From the NCBI GenBank assembly GCA_946056345.1, contig CAMGJH010000095.1:1-5437 (forward strand): a stretch of DNA of 5,437 nucleotides. The letters run 5' to 3'. Below the pieces are notes generated by a model that saw nothing but the letters and a program-made list of their open reading frames with translations, made no database searches and was not told where the DNA came from. Shown piece after piece: positions 5,422 to 5,437 of this stretch. How positions within the stretch are numbered: the first letter of the stretch is position 1; the number at the start of each line of letters is the position of its first letter. Origin of the DNA: an uncultured Lentisphaeraceae bacterium (GTDB lineage Bacteria > Verrucomicrobiota > Kiritimatiellia > RFP12 > DVOR01). The position numbers were made by a program, and so were the translations under genes.

Positions 5422-5437
5422 GAGCGCCCTGCACCCG

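Overview
This window is a conserved ribosomal-protein gene cluster, the bacterial S10/spc superoperon. All genes lie on the + strand in the order rpsC (5' end cut by the window), rplP, rpmC, rpsQ, rplN, rplX, rplE, rpsN, rpsH, rplF, rplR, rpsE, rplO. Twelve complete genes and one partial gene cover almost all of the first 5.34 kb, and the last 100 bases hold transcription termination signals. I see no mobile element, CRISPR array, tRNA, rRNA or accessory gene. There is no evidence for an undescribed defence or metabolic system; the points of interest are departures from the usual cluster layout.

Organism: a high-GC bacterium with strong G/C bias at third codon positions and good Shine-Dalgarno sites. 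S14 is the short zinc-binding form (four cysteines), rpmD (L30) is missing between rpsE and rplO, L24 is short, and several ribosomal proteins carry cysteines. Absence of L30 fits the Planctomycetes-Verrucomicrobia-Chlamydiae group, and the S5 sequence resembles what I remember from Verrucomicrobiota or Lentisphaerota. This placement is inference with low to moderate confidence.

Layout: positions 1-1878 hold the distal S10-operon genes plus rplN, very tightly packed (rpsC/rplP overlap by 17 nt, rpmC/rpsQ by 4 nt, rpsQ and rplN 3 nt apart). A 117-nt non-coding gap (1879-1995) follows; it contains short repeats and small hairpins and leads to rplX, which has a weak Shine-Dalgarno site. Positions 1996-4827 hold rplX to rpsE with 1-23 nt spacers. 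A 64-nt gap (4828-4891), where rpmD would usually lie, holds a perfect 11-bp GC-rich inverted repeat without a T-tract. rplO follows, then a strong rho-independent terminator (5352-5394), a second small hairpin (5395-5410) and a possible -35 element (5416-5421) for whatever lies downstream.

Together the genes supply small-subunit proteins S3, S17, S14, S8 and S5 and large-subunit proteins L16, L29, L14, L24, L5, L6, L18 and L15. Co-transcription would keep their synthesis balanced. The gaps at 1879-1995 and 4828-4891 are the only places inside the cluster with room for extra control of expression.
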